From contig NW_009799099.1 in assembly GCF_000213175.1 (NCBI RefSeq), forward strand, positions 4,791,394-4,855,393: a DNA stretch of 64,000 nt. Direction: 5' to 3'. This DNA comes from Neurospora tetrasperma FGSC 2508 (lineage: Eukaryota > Ascomycota > Sordariomycetes > Sordariales > Sordariaceae). Below are positions 53,219 through 64,000 of this stretch, in pieces (the first letter of the stretch is position 1; every line of letters begins with the position of its first letter). Both the position numbers and the translations under genes were made by a program. A model generated the notes under the pieces. That model made no database searches. It was not told the DNA's origin and was given only the letters and a program-made list of their open reading frames with translations.

Positions 53219-56200
53219 GTGAAGATGCTGGGCCATCTCAAGAAGAAGTGAAAGAAAAGTATAGAGAAGTCCGTACCATTGACTGGTCGGACACATACGT
53301 CTGAAGCGTAAAAAGATGGCATCATATGGACAACAGCATGAAGGGAACTTGGTTTCAGGATAGATAGATAGACTGGATGGGGAAAGGGGACAAGGAGACA
53401 TTGGAGGAGGGACCACGGCTGCATACAAGTACACGGATGGTTATATGGGCTTTGGTTGGAGCGGACGGGACGGTTGATGATCATAATGCTTTAATGATGA
53501 TGATGTGAAAGAAAAATGATGATTATGATATGAAGTAACGACTTTTTTTTTTTTTCTTTGGTTTTAGTTAGTTTATATAGTTTTATATAGCTTGAGCTCG
53601 ATGCTTGATGTAATGGAGGTGATTGTTTTCTTGATTTCATGAGGCTTGCTTGGTGAACTCGCGAGTTGCCCCATTCTTTGTATGTGAGATAACATTGTGA
53701 CTGCTTGTATTGTCGCCTGAGAACACGGTCAGAAGACAGCAAGTGACCGCACAATTGGGAAGGCACCAACGGGCGAAGTGATACAAGGTGGTGTCATTCG
53801 GAGGTCCGGAAGTGCCATAAACTCCGTCCTGCCTTTCCCTTGCGCATGACGAGGCCGTCAGGTTGTACAGACCTGTCAAAATTCTCACATCACTGAGTGT
53901 TGACAAGGCTTGGTCATCTATTCTGATGTCGTGACAGTACCTGCTTTCTGTGTTCCTCACACTGATATGACACTTTAGTCCATGTTCGCCAGGGAGCACA
54001 TTACCAACGAGATTGCGTAGCTTGTCACCGCGGATTAGGCAACCCCTTTAAGCGAGCACACAGGCGATTTTGCCAAGTTGCCCCCAGCCCAATACGCAAT
54101 ACTAGCTAAGCGATTATCACGTTTGTTGTCACATCAGTCAAGCTAATCAAGGCACAGTCGCCGCCGTCAATGGAGTTACCTACTACGGAAATCCCGGTCT
54201 CATCCCTGGATAGCTGACCGAAAGCGCGGGGTCTGGCAGGTGCTGACTGACCACCTTAGGCATGTTACCGCGGGATGGCCCGAATAGCTGTCTAAGCTGC
54301 CTGGATCGTCGCCGGGATCTTACTACATCACCATCCCCTTCCGTGAATCGCGGAGGCACTGCGAGACAAGACGCGTCACGTCAAGCAGCGGCTGCGGCGA
54401 GATATCGTTGGGCATGGACACAGCCATACCTACGCATGTGCGCTACACTACACTACTTACTGCCCATGGCTTTCACGACTAATCACACCCGTTCACGACC
54501 CGCGTAAAGATAAAGTTCACGATGGTACATTTTCCTCATCCCCGCAGCCGCTCAGTCTCACTATCATCACTCGGAAGTTATACGTGACTCACTCACCCCG
54601 GTGTGAGCTTTCACTGTACGGCGCAGTGTCTGTCTATACAGCCAGCAAGCTAAGCAACGCGGCTTACCTTTACTACTAGAGCACTTTCACATGGTCAGTG
54701 TCACCCCAGTTACCATCTCCAGACATGTGATGCCTCAAGTTTGTTGGTTAGGCCAGGGGCAGTTTCATCCCCCCCCCCCCCCCCCTCTCTCTCTCTTGGC
54801 AACGGCCAGATGTGACGTCCATTCGGTAACCTGTTCCAGACTAACCCTTTCCCAGTACTTCCCCAAAGTACGAAGAATAGCAGAGCCACACTCGGCTGTA
54901 ACATCTTGGGCATCTGATGACGATTGATGTTGAGGGACGCGTTTGCTTCGTACGCCCAAAGAGACTTCCAGCAAGTGCTCCATACGTCCTAGTTCTCGGA
55001 AAATCCCGTATGATCAACCAGGTTCCTAGGCTAGTATCGACAAGCGAGTCGTTGGCGATCAGGCGCCAGCGGAGATTTGCATTCTACTAACGTCTGAGTG
55101 TCTGGAAGAGAAGCAGCCCCAAGCGCTCCGCAGTTCGGTGTCCCAACTGAAGGCCAGTCAAAAGAAACTCGGCCTGGGCATACAATGGCATATGTCGCCT
55201 TAGACCTATCTACCGACATTAGCTTGGTCTCTCTTTCAGGTCGCCATTCTCGCATTGCAGATCACTTGTTTGGGATGGCTTGGTAGTCATCTATCCGACT
55301 GGACAAGACAGACGATCCGCTGCTGAGAATGAGGCTGATGTCGCAAGACAGCGTCGTGGCTATCGTAGAAGCCACGGTCTACGTTTGGGCCATGCTTTGC
55401 GAAGGCGAGCTGGGTAGCGACTTGATGGAGAGCTCACGAGATATTGCGATTGGATGCTGCAGCCTTGCGCCATGCTCTGTCAACCTAGCTTGACCATTGG
55501 CGATGTCGCCTCGTTACTCTCAGCCAGGGACCATGGTGCGTGATACCCCAGTGAGTCACTTTCCGTGATGAGGCGCGCGACCACGAAGCAATGGAAACCT
55601 CACGGCTGCCTCGAAAGTAGGGTCTGGTTTCCATGATACCTGAGTGAGCAGCATCCGGGTTGCGACTCACTTCCGTGGCCTTCTCATTAATGTCAAAAGA
55701 GATATATCTAGAAGGTTATGCCATCATCAAGGTGAGCATCATGAAGAAGTTCGATATATCGTTGTTGTTCAGGGCAAGCTGGAAAAGTACAAGCTGCACT
55801 AACACTTAACATTAACAGAAGCTGAGTCACGTGGGAGGCCTCTTTTCAGCATTCAGCCCCAAATCTTGCAGCTGTCCAGCAGCTGTCAGATACCACCTTT
55901 GGCACGTGTCGTGCATCGGCGGGCCGGGAACCGAGCCACAACACCCGAACCCCTCCAAAATTTTGACAGCGCGCGCCCACGCGGACGTCGAAATTCACAA
56001 CCTGAAGCAAAATTCTAATTGCCTGAGGTATCAACCTCCGTCGCCTGTCCAACCAGCGCCAATATTGACATTGATACAGTATCAACAAATAGGGGTGTAA
56101 GAGAAGGTGCGCCGCCAACCGCGGAGGGCAAGGTCAATATCCAGATTCGATTATACACTGGCGGCCTATTAAAGATCGGCTGTTGAAACCTTGTATTCTC

Positions 56201-56359
56201 ACAAGAGTACCTCAAGAGTTTCGACATATAAGCCATCAGCATCTCACCACTCACAGCGTCTTTGGCGGCTGACTTACAAGGAAGAAGCCGATATAGTCGT
56301 CTGTCTGACCGTGTTCAAGTTCACCGTCGCGCACGGTGAAACTTCAAGTTAACGACAAC
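53219..56359. other. 3.1 kb spacer upstream of zinc-finger gene
   Basis: No supported gene. Features: a C homopolymer followed by CT repeats (about 54769-54796), TGACTCA/TGAGTCA sites at 54585-54591, 55552-55558 and 55823-55829, and two CACGTG boxes at 55828-55833 and 55903-55908. The last 550 bases are the likely promoter and leader of the C2H2 gene. Confidence 0.55.
55823..55908. promoter_or_regulatory. Composite TGAGTCA/CACGTG element plus second CACGTG
   Basis: TGAGTCA (the Gcn4/CPC-1 bZIP core) overlaps CACGTG (an E-box bound by bHLH factors) in TGAGTCACGTGG, and another CACGTG lies 70 bases further on, about 450-540 bases upstream of the C2H2 zinc-finger start. The match is by motif only. 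Confidence 0.35.
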
Positions 56360-57955
56360 ATGAGTATCGTTTACGGTGAAGAGCGGGAATTATTCCAGGA
56401 CGAGAATTACCCGAATATTGATGACCACATCACGCATGATTCTCATCATCAACAACACCATTCACAAACCACCCATGAAACCCAGCAACAAGAACTGGAG
56501 CATTCCCTTCATGACCCTCACCCACAAGCTCATGACGCTCACCACCCCCACGACTCCAACAATCATCAAGAACTCACCGAGCAACACCATGGCTCACCCG
56601 GCGACACTGATCGCTTCACAAACGCCAATGATGTCGTTGTGAGCGACCTATCCAATGACTTGGTGGAAGTTGCCCGTGCCACATGCAACGCACATGCAGC
56701 CGCCGCCGCCGCAGGGGCCGCATTCGGCGCCGTTCAGACGGATCCCCGACTCAATGACTACCTCGCCGCTTCGGCGCCGGAACCCGAACCTCAACCGGCC
56801 CCGGTATCAACAGTAGACGTACCCGTTTCGAGCTCACTGGCCGTTCAAGCTTCCTTGCCTATCCAGTTGACTCCACCACTGGAGCAGCAGCAGCAGCAGC
56901 AGCAGTCTCGTGTTGTACACCCTCTGCTACCTCCACAACTAGTTGCCCAAATAACGCAGCCTTTGTCACCAGCCGCGCCATCGCCACCTTCACATACCCA
57001 ACAGGAGCAGCAGTCGCCGAGCACGCCAGCACCATCGGGGAGAATCAAGCCTATCCCCAAGCCGGTTCGTCAGGCGACCAAGAATGCCGAAGGCAAATTT
57101 GTTTGCATGTGGCCTGGATGCGCGGAGGACATCAAAGAATTTGGTCGCAAATGCGAATGGAAGTAAGTTTTCCTCTTCCTTGATCAACCCCCTTCCCCAG
57201 AAGAAGAAGCAGTCACTAACTACAATTCTCAAAGTAAACACATGGACAAGCACGACCGTCCCTACAAATGTGGCGCCGTAGGCTGCGAGAAGCTACCAGG
57301 CTTCACCTACTCGGGCGGCCTTCTGCGTCACGAACGTGAAGTTCACGGCAAGCATGGCGGCCCCAAAAACCCCTTGCACTGTCCTCACGAAAGCTGTAAG
57401 CGCGCCACCGGCAAGGGATTCTCCCGGCTTGAAAACCTAAACGAGCATCTCCGGCGGGTACACACCCACAGCGCAGACGGTACTACAAACGGCGGGATAG
57501 GCATGATCCTTCCAAACGGCGGCGGCATCAATGCCAATGTGGGCGCCGCGGACGAGTCCGACGAAGCCACCAGTGACGACACCTCGTTTGGAGGCCAAGC
57601 ACAAGCACAAGCACAACCACAACCACCCCAATCCCATTCCCACCAGCTTCTATTAAAGCGCAAACGGCGTCATCGCGATTTTGACGACAACTTTGGCGTT
57701 GGCATTGGCGGTGGTGAGACATCCGAGTTGCGAGAGGAAGTCAAGCGCCTTAGACAAGAGAACGAGGAGCTGAGAGAGCAAGTGCAGAAGAATACCCAAC
57801 AGACAACGCTGTTGGTGCAGAAGCTCCAGGCACTGACGGAGGCTATGGCGCCGAGGAACAACCATAATCACAATAATCATAATCATAATAATAACATGGG
57901 GCCCCCGCCGACGGGTCAGATGGCAACAACGACGGCGACGGCATCGTCGTATTAG
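56360..57955 (+). CDS. C2H2 zinc-finger transcription factor
   Basis: Two exons: 56360-57162 and 57235-57955 (intron 72 nt), 507 residues. The start at MSIVYGEERELF is the first ATG in frame. The N-terminus is His/Gln-rich (HHQQHHSQTTHETQQQ), followed by Ala, Pro and Gln-rich segments (LEQQQQQQQSRVV) of activation-domain type. Zinc fingers span about 250-375: CMWPGCAEDIKEFGRKCEWN-KHMDKH (the intron splits finger 1 between W and NKH), CGAVGCEKLPGFTYSGGLLRHEREVH, and CPHESCKRATGKGFSRLENLNEHLRRVH. A coiled coil follows (LREEVKRLRQENEELREQVQ), suggesting dimerisation, and the chain ends in an Asn/His run. DNA target and pathway are not evident. The residues around finger 2 (HDRPYKC then GFTYSGGLLRHEREVHG) resemble a C2H2 group common in Sordariomycetes. 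Confidence 0.93.
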
Positions 57956-57986
57956 GAGTATTAGGAGTATTAGGAGTATTAGGAAG
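57953..57986. repeat. 9-bp minisatellite starting at the stop codon
   Basis: Four copies of TATTAGGAG begin exactly where the C2H2 gene ends; the TAG stop codon lies in the first unit. Confidence 0.85.
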
Positions 57987-58463
57987 GAAGAAAAAGACGA
58001 TGAGCGCGCATGTTCCAACGACGACGCGAGGGAGATGAGCTGCTTGATGGAGGTGCTAGAGGAGGAAATGTCGCGCCAGCGTGAGTGAGTGAGCCAATGT
58101 AGGTAGGTGTTGTTGCACCGCACCCGCACCCGCACGCACGCACGCAGGCAGAGCGTGCAATCTTCTTAACCTCCTTCTTACCTCTTTCTTCCTTCCTTTT
58201 CTTTCTTCTGTTCTTATTCTTTATTTTCCTTTTGTTATATTTTGCTTTCTACCTCCATCACATCATATCAACCTTTCGCATTCTTCTTTCCTTCATGCTT
58301 TTAGCAATTCGTTTTTCCTTTTTTTCCTTTTTTTTTTTTCGCGGTTCGGAGGGGGTTTCCGTTCTTTCTTCTTCTCTCCGCTTGCTTCTTTTCGCATTTT
58401 CCCAGGTGTTGACGGGCTTGGCTAGGTGGTTGTGGTATTTCTCAACCATTCGTATTAGAGTGA

Positions 58464-58464
<1 letters not shown>

Positions 58465-58550
<86 letters not shown>
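58465..58550. repeat. (CA)n microsatellite, about 43 units
   Basis: A perfect dinucleotide CA run of about 86 bases, the longest pure microsatellite in the window and likely highly variable. Confidence 0.97.
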
Positions 58551-58554
<4 letters not shown>

Positions 58555-58780
58555 TCGATTGGGCTTCAGCATTTCATCAATGTACCGTGGAAGAAAGAGC
58601 CTAGATTGTTTTTTTGTTTTGATACTGTTTACTCTGTTACACTACACTGGAGGTTTGTTTGGCATGTATTTTTACCTACAAGCATTGATCACGTTACGCA
58701 TGATACCCATACCCATTCAAGGAGCCCTAGCTAGAGAGGGAGGGAGGTGTTCCGCTTTTTAGTACGAAATTTGGGTTGTA

Positions 58781-58831
58781 GAGGAGGAAGAGGAGGAGGA
58801 GGAGGAGGAGGAGGAGGAGGAGGAGGAGGAG
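58781..58831. repeat. (GGA)n purine microsatellite
   Basis: A nearly perfect GGA/AGG run of about 50 bases about 230 bases after the CA repeat, purine-only on the plus strand. Confidence 0.93.
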
Positions 58832-59954
58832 CGTTGCGTTGTTGAAAGGAGGAGAATGATGGATGGAAAAGAGGAACGTCTCTAGTGTATTGTACTGTGT
58901 ATATATGGCGGGGAGGTCTGAAAAATGGAGGTTAGAAAGGCCTCGAGGAGATTGTATACATATATATATATAGTGGTAGAGTAGTGTTACTTGTCAGACA
59001 GAATAATCACATCTGCATAAACCATGACTGCGCTGAACAACGACAAGTTTTCTTTGAATGCGATTTTGATTGACTAGTCTAGTGGGTATGGGTGGTAACC
59101 TTCGCCTTTCCTTCCTTTTTGCCAACCCAAACCCAAACGCAACCTTCCATGGATCCTAGCAGAGAAAATCGCCATGGTTAGGTATGCATCTCGTCGACCA
59201 CATTGTGTGTCTCACGGTTCTTTCTCCTAACAGATCCTCCAAACTGATCCCTCCATTGGCTCACTCAAGCAAAATGAGGCTGCTGAAAGAACCACCACCA
59301 ACCACGGGGATACGACCAGAACTGCCGGATGAATGGCCGTTCCCTGGCCGTTCCCCAACGAGAGTGTGGGTGTGGCGGATGGATGGATGATCGTAATGAT
59401 AGAGCCACTGAAGACCCCGGAGTTATCTCGCAGTCTGACTCGATGAACATTATGCCGAGGGAGAGTTGAGAGGTATAAGAGACAGGTGAAGGGACATGAC
59501 CACCTAGGACTTGAAGAGCTCCATCCATCCATTGGCTCTCGAGAATCTCTCGAGATATCAGCTGAAACAGCACATGACTGGTTGGCTGGCTGGCCGGCTG
59601 GTGAACAGGGTAGTAATCATCCGTATCTGTACCATAGATACCAACCCAAGCCTTCCTCTTCTTCTTCTTTCCACTCTTTCCATTGCTGCTGCTGCTGCTG
59701 CTGCCAAGGGTATCTTGTTGATGAACGCTGATCCTTTTCCTCTCCTTCTTCTTCTTCAGGCAATTGCTGTCCAATAATTTCTCTTCTTGCTGATGGCACC
59801 ATGGTTTCCCCTTCTTCTTCTTCTTCTCTGTCTCGCATATCGTCCCTTTTTGATGGTCCCGTATTATCCCCCAACGCCAGTTGTTGTAAATGCATGGTTA
59901 TGTCGGTATGGTGGTGGTGGTGGTGTGGTAACTCGTTTGGGAGTCGATGATGAT

Positions 59955-60503
59955 TTAGGAAAAATCCATCTCAACCTCCTTGGTGGCCGGGGTCTCTTCG
60001 ATCTCCTCGGTCTCGGCGCTCTTCTTGCTGGTCTTGCCTGTGTTTGTCGCAAACCTGTTAGCGCAAGCCCTCGCAAGCTACTTTTTTTTTTTTTCTTTTT
60101 TTCTCCTCCTCCTCTCCCTCCTCTCCCTCGTCTCCCCATTCCCCCTCATACCCCCCCAGGAAAGAACTAGACAGAACAAAATACTCTACTTACCAATACC
60201 CATCATCTCCTCCACCTTCTCCACCTCCATCTTACTCAGTCCCTCGCGCTCCATCTTGCGGCGGATGGCATACCCCAGCTTCTTCTCCAGCTTGCGCTGC
60301 GCCTTCTTGCCCAACGCCTTGCGAGGTCCGCTGTTGGGCAGCAGACCGGGACGGGCGCCGCGCGCGAGGTCCTCCTTGGTGATCTTGTGGATCTTCTCCA
60401 GCTTGCCTTGGGCCGACTCGCGCTGGCGCTGCTTGCGCAGGGAGGCGGCGCGCGCGATCAGGCGGTTCTTGGAGGGGCCGTTGGGGTTCTTGACGGAGGG
60501 CAT
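59955..60503 (-). CDS. Small basic protein, Alb1-like ribosome-biogenesis candidate
   Basis: Two exons: 60194-60503 and 59955-60037 (intron 156 nt, with a T/A-rich tract and a GCTAAC branch site), giving 130 residues. It begins MPSVKNPNGPSKNRLIARAA and is very Lys/Arg-rich in the first two thirds (KALGKKAQRKLEKKLGYAIRRKMEREG), then acidic at the end (AETEEIEETPATKEVEMDFS). Short size, a basic body with KK/RK clusters and an acidic tail are typical of nucleolar pre-60S factors. The MPS-start and KKAQRKLEKKLGYA block remind me of fungal Alb1 (partner of Arx1 in ribosome export), but this is recollection of a pattern, not a comparison. The gene itself is well supported by the in-frame splice and family-like composition; the name is tentative. 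Confidence 0.72.
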
Positions 60504-61238
60504 GGTGGGCGGTGGTTACTTGAATTGGTTGATTTACAAGGGCGGAAAAGAGAAAAAAAACGGCGGGTGAGAAGACGAGAAGTTCGGGAAGAGGTCGCAA
60601 AGGATGGATGGGCGGAGGACGGGGTGGGATGGAAGGTTGGAGATAAGATGGCACTCAGCAGATCTGGACTTGAGGTTCAGTGGAGGCGACCGAAGGACAG
60701 AAACAAAAATTTTGTGGGGATCGTTTGGAGCCAGTGTGACGTTGGTGCATGGCTTGGCGGTCTAGGGGACTTGTAAAGTGGGGCTTAGTTATAAGCGCTG
60801 AAGAGCGCTGAAAGACAGCTGCTGGAAATGCGCTGGAATGCGATACTGCTAAAAGTTCCCCCCTGAGTGGAAGTAAACAATCATGTGGTGATGGCTTCAT
60901 GTCTGCTCCTTATTGATGGAAAACTATTGATTAGATTATGACGATATGACAACTATCTAGAGTGGTGACCAGCACCTTTTTCTTTCTCTGCTAATATTCA
61001 GAGCGGTATACAAAAACATGAAAATAGACAACCTCTCCGACCGTACGCAATCGCAACCAAACATCCTCCCATGATGATCCCAAGATCTTTCTTTCTATGT
61101 TCGTCAACATCATATCCATCAATATTAGAAAACATTGTAAGAAACTTCAAAGACAACAAGAAATCGAAAAAAAAGGATAAGAACGCAACATCGGACAAAA
61201 AAGAGAAAACCTCCCCAGGAATCCAGTCACACCAACCA
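60504..61238. other. Spacer between Alb1-like start and lipoxygenase stop
   Basis: This holds the promoter and leader of the Alb1-like gene and the 3' flank of the lipoxygenase gene. It is A-rich near 61140-61230. I see no gene. Confidence 0.6.
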
Positions 61239-63598
61239 TCAAATCAAAATCGAAACCGCCGTATTCCCCGGATCCAGCACCATATACGGTAAACTCCCCT
61301 TCTCCATCGACTTCGAATTCTCCCACACCACTCTCTGCGTCTCCCTCAACCTCGCATACAACCTCTCACTAGCCTCAGCAACCATCTTCTCCCTCCTCCC
61401 CTTCTTCGTCTTATACACCCGCCACATACTCGCCGCATAATTCAACAACGATCGATCCTGCGGTGTCCTAAAGCTTAGCAACCACGGTACCTGCGCACTC
61501 AACAACCATTGGCGCTGCCTGTTAATAGGCAAGGAAGCCACAAGATCATGCTCTTTCATCTGTTGCAAGGCCGATAGGGAAGTAGGCGGGGCAGTACAAA
61601 GCATAGGCGGCTTAGCAATGACGAAAGCCAGATAGAAATTTTGTAAATAGTTAACGGCCGAGTGAAACGAGGTGGCGGTGTGGATGCACATGGTTATTGC
61701 GTCCGTTAAGGACTCCAAGTCCCTGATTTCAGGAAACGAGGACATGTGCGCGCCGCCCTGGCGCATTTCCTTGCACCAGGACTGGATGTAGCGATCCTGA
61801 GCGACGGATTCGTCAGAGGGGTAGGAGAGGGCGAGCATCTCGGCGACGTATGATCTCAGAACGGTCCAGAGGGCGAGCACGTCCTTTGCGTACGCGTAGT
61901 TCCTGTAGCGGGTGGAGGAGGATAGACCCTCGGCTGTGTTGGGAAATCCCCGGCGGGCGAGGTCGTTGGGGACGTAATGGGCTACGAAGTCATACGTGTC
62001 GTAAGCGTGGCGGATGAAGGAGTGGCATTGCTCAGGCGAGATACCGACGATGTCGACGATGACTTGGGGGACCAAAGTGGCGCGGGCGGCGGCGTTAACG
62101 GAGAGGGTCTTGTACCAGTGCGGCGAGAGAAGGCGGTAGACGGGGTGCTCCATGGGCAGGGACCGGTTGGTGCCGACGATGATGGCTTCCTCGACCAGGT
62201 GGGCGAGCGTGAGGTGGACGGCCAGCTCGTGTCGCATCCAGTCGGTTACTTGGGCGCAGGTCTTTGCGTATCGCCAGGGCCAGTCGGTCTTTTCGGTCTT
62301 GGTCGAGTCCCGAGGGGTCAGGCGCTTGTTGAAGAGCGTGACGGATTGCTCCATGGATCCGCGGTAGTCAATGCAGATGGCGACCGGGTGCAGCTTGCCG
62401 TCGTCGTGCAGTTGGAAGAGACTCACGGCGCCGACGCACCAGTTGTCGTTGCTGCCGGGCTGCTTGTGCTGGAGGACGGCGGTTGGGTCGGTGACACCGA
62501 CGGCGTCGCGGAAGTAACTCCCGTCTTGGACGAAGAGAGAGGCGGGGTCTGCGGCCTCCAGAGCTGAGATCCATGCGTTGTAGCCGCCGATTCTCGCGGC
62601 AGTGAGGAACTCGCCGATCCATTGCTTCCCGGCTTGCGTGATGGTCGTGGGGTTGGTACCGGTGAACTGCTGTTCGGCGAAGCGTCGGTCGCTGTACCAG
62701 TCGTCCAGAAGGCCAATGTTGCCGCCACCAGCAATGTCGGTGCCTACCTTGCGATGAAACCTGTTGTAGTCCTCAACGTCCTGGATGGTGATGCCTTTCT
62801 CCGGTTCACCTCCATACGCAGCAGCGCGAGCCTTCTCCAGCAACCACTGCTTCGTCCGTCCAATAAATCCATCTTCATCCGGGATGAGTTTCTGCAAGAT
62901 GACTGCTGTTTCGAGCAGACCGGCATTGTTGAAGACGCCAAAGACCGTGTGGTTCTGATCCACAGGAATATGCTGAAGATGTGGTGGGAAGTCGGCAGGA
63001 GTTCCGTCCGCGTTGTTGGGATAGGATGTAAATTGGTAGATGTTCCTTTGCTGCTCCAGTGAGACGTATCTAGGAAAGGTGGGTTCAATACCGAGAACAT
63101 CAAAAAGAGAGTTGAACCTAGACATGGAAGTCAGCCACATGCAATTTCCTCTTGACAGGCAATATTCACCGCCCCATGCATGTGACCATCACCGGTGATG
63201 CCAACTCACGTTTGTTCAACACGCTCATATGCCTGTGTTAAGGCGAGCTGTGTACCCAGATAGGTTCCTTCACGGACATTCCCTTCTGGCTCCCTGATCT
63301 TTCTGGGATCATTGGGGTCGACCTCCGGATACAGCTTGAGGTCCAGCAACTCACTGTGAAAGATGCCGGGATCAAAGGACGGCAACGGGCAGTCGTTAAC
63401 CGCCTCGGGCACAATTTGTTTCAGAAAGTCCTTCTTTGCTGGATGTTTCAGGATGGTTTTCTTGTCCGGTCGGGACGCTGCCTGTGTTGCTGTGGGGACA
63501 GGCAGAGACAGATCAGGAACCGGATGCTTGTGAATGAGTCTCTTCACAAAGGCGACCGCTCGGCGAGCCAGTGATCGTTTCGGGCGGGAGACCGCCAT
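61239..63598 (-). CDS. Lipoxygenase (intracellular, iron-type)
   Basis: Two exons: 63210-63598 and 61239-63117 (intron 92 nt, GGCTGAC branch), giving 755 residues from the ATG at 63598, similar to the 746 residues I recall for Fusarium oxysporum lipoxygenase. That ATG lies in an ideal context (CAAAATGGCG). The frame is also open to an ATG at 63802, which would add 68 residues without recognisable features. Metal-ligand motifs: WMRHELAVHLTLAHLVEEA (two His, about 426-431), HSAVNYLQ (His and Asn, about 615-619) and the C-terminal isoleucine (AVSILI). Known role: dioxygenation of polyunsaturated fatty acids (linoleic or linolenic) to hydroperoxides, precursors of oxylipin signals. There is no secretion signal; a basic N-terminus replaces it, unlike secreted manganese lipoxygenases. 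The terminal Ile favours an iron enzyme, but metal and regiospecificity need assay. Confidence 0.94.
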
Positions 63599-64000
63599 TT
63601 TGCTTCGGATTTTCCTCAGGGACCTCTTATTTGGCGTACAATGAATGAGGGCATACAGATCCAGCTGTTGCCGTGGTGGTATGAAATTGCAGATATTGAA
63701 AAGAACATCTTGAAGAAGCGGTGGGCCAGAATTCGGACTTGGGCTACCTGAATAAGGTTGGGTATGATCTTGGAAAATGACGTTTATGCGGACACCGCCC
63801 ATCTGGCCATTCTTGTGGTTTCCGAATCAAAACATCAAAAGACGAGGTTGGGAATCTTGGGATTGCGGAGTACCCAATGCCAGGTACCGGGCGCTCGGCC
63901 TAGCCATGTGGATGAGAGGCTGCCAACACAGCAGGGTCTACATGCATGAAGCATGAACTACGTGATTTCGGTTGCCGGTGCCAATGAGCGTCCAGCAAAC
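63599..64000. other. Upstream region of lipoxygenase gene
   Basis: Probable leader and promoter of the lipoxygenase gene. The coding frame continues open to an in-frame ATG at 63802, so an N-terminally extended product is possible. I see nothing else before the window edge. Confidence 0.5.

Larger units (their letters stand above)
57956..59954. other. Convergent 2 kb spacer, microsatellite rich
   Basis: Downstream flanks of the C2H2 gene (plus) and the Alb1-like gene (minus). It holds a T/C tract (about 58160-58340), a long (CA)n run and a (GGA)n run. I see no supported gene; His/Thr and Cys/Val open frames come from the (CA)n repeat. Confidence 0.6.

Noticed and set aside
54000-55800. Possible relic of a mobile element in a long gene-free stretch
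   Set aside because: I found no terminal repeats, no target-site duplication, no transposase or polymerase motifs, and no AT-rich, RIP-like composition.
58232-58762. 176-codon open frame containing a His-Thr repeat
   Set aside because: It is created by the (CA)n microsatellite and the flanking T/C tract.

Overview
The window is a stretch of filamentous ascomycete nuclear DNA, almost certainly from Sordariales and most like Neurospora or Sordaria. The evidence is short GT-AG introns (about 50-92 nt) with CTAAC/CTGAC-type branch points, widely spaced genes with long microsatellite-rich intergenic regions, and orthologues of Neurospora-type signalling genes (a STE7/MEK-2 MAPKK and a SLN1/NIK-2 histidine kinase) lying close together. 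I see no transposon, rDNA, tRNA, CRISPR or viral remnant. Two runs of N (22315-23055 and 36164-36543) each interrupt a gene.

Layout. 1-15 kb: three genes on the minus strand: a mitochondrial PPR-like protein (1552-4986), an Osh3-type oxysterol-binding protein (GOLD-PH-FFAT-ORD, 3 exons, 5748-8871), and transcription elongation factor SPT6 (4 exons, 10269-14683). 15-27 kb: the Ste7-type MAPKK (4 exons, plus strand), a convergent HAD phosphatase (2 exons, minus), and a Bre4-like multi-pass membrane protein whose 5' part is lost in gap 1 (plus). 27-38 kb: a repeat-rich spacer, the SLN1-type hybrid histidine kinase (3 exons, minus), and a secreted, probably GPI-anchored Pir-like cell-wall protein broken by gap 2 (minus). 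38-54 kb: an ORM1/ORMDL sphingolipid regulator (3 exons, minus), a zinc-knuckle RGG protein resembling Air1/2 (plus), and a large F-box protein (plus). 54-64 kb: a C2H2 zinc-finger factor (2 exons, plus), a small basic Alb1-like protein (2 exons, minus), and an intracellular lipoxygenase ending in the iron-ligand isoleucine (2 exons, minus).

How the genes relate. They are mostly single-copy housekeeping and signalling genes, with no operon-like or secondary-metabolite cluster. Two loose themes stand out: signalling (MAPKK and SLN1 kinase about 9 kb apart) and membrane or lipid biology (OSH3, ORM1, Bre4-like, lipoxygenase). I infer no joint function from either. Splice models were derived by hand from reading-frame continuity, splice consensus and family conservation; exon sums are in frame for every spliced gene not interrupted by a gap. 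I did not find a clearly novel system. The points most worth a second look are the two SLN1 introns, the altered ORD fingerprint in the Osh3 protein, the upstream ORFs of the F-box gene, and a promoter-like segment with a very short ORF near 39.6 kb.
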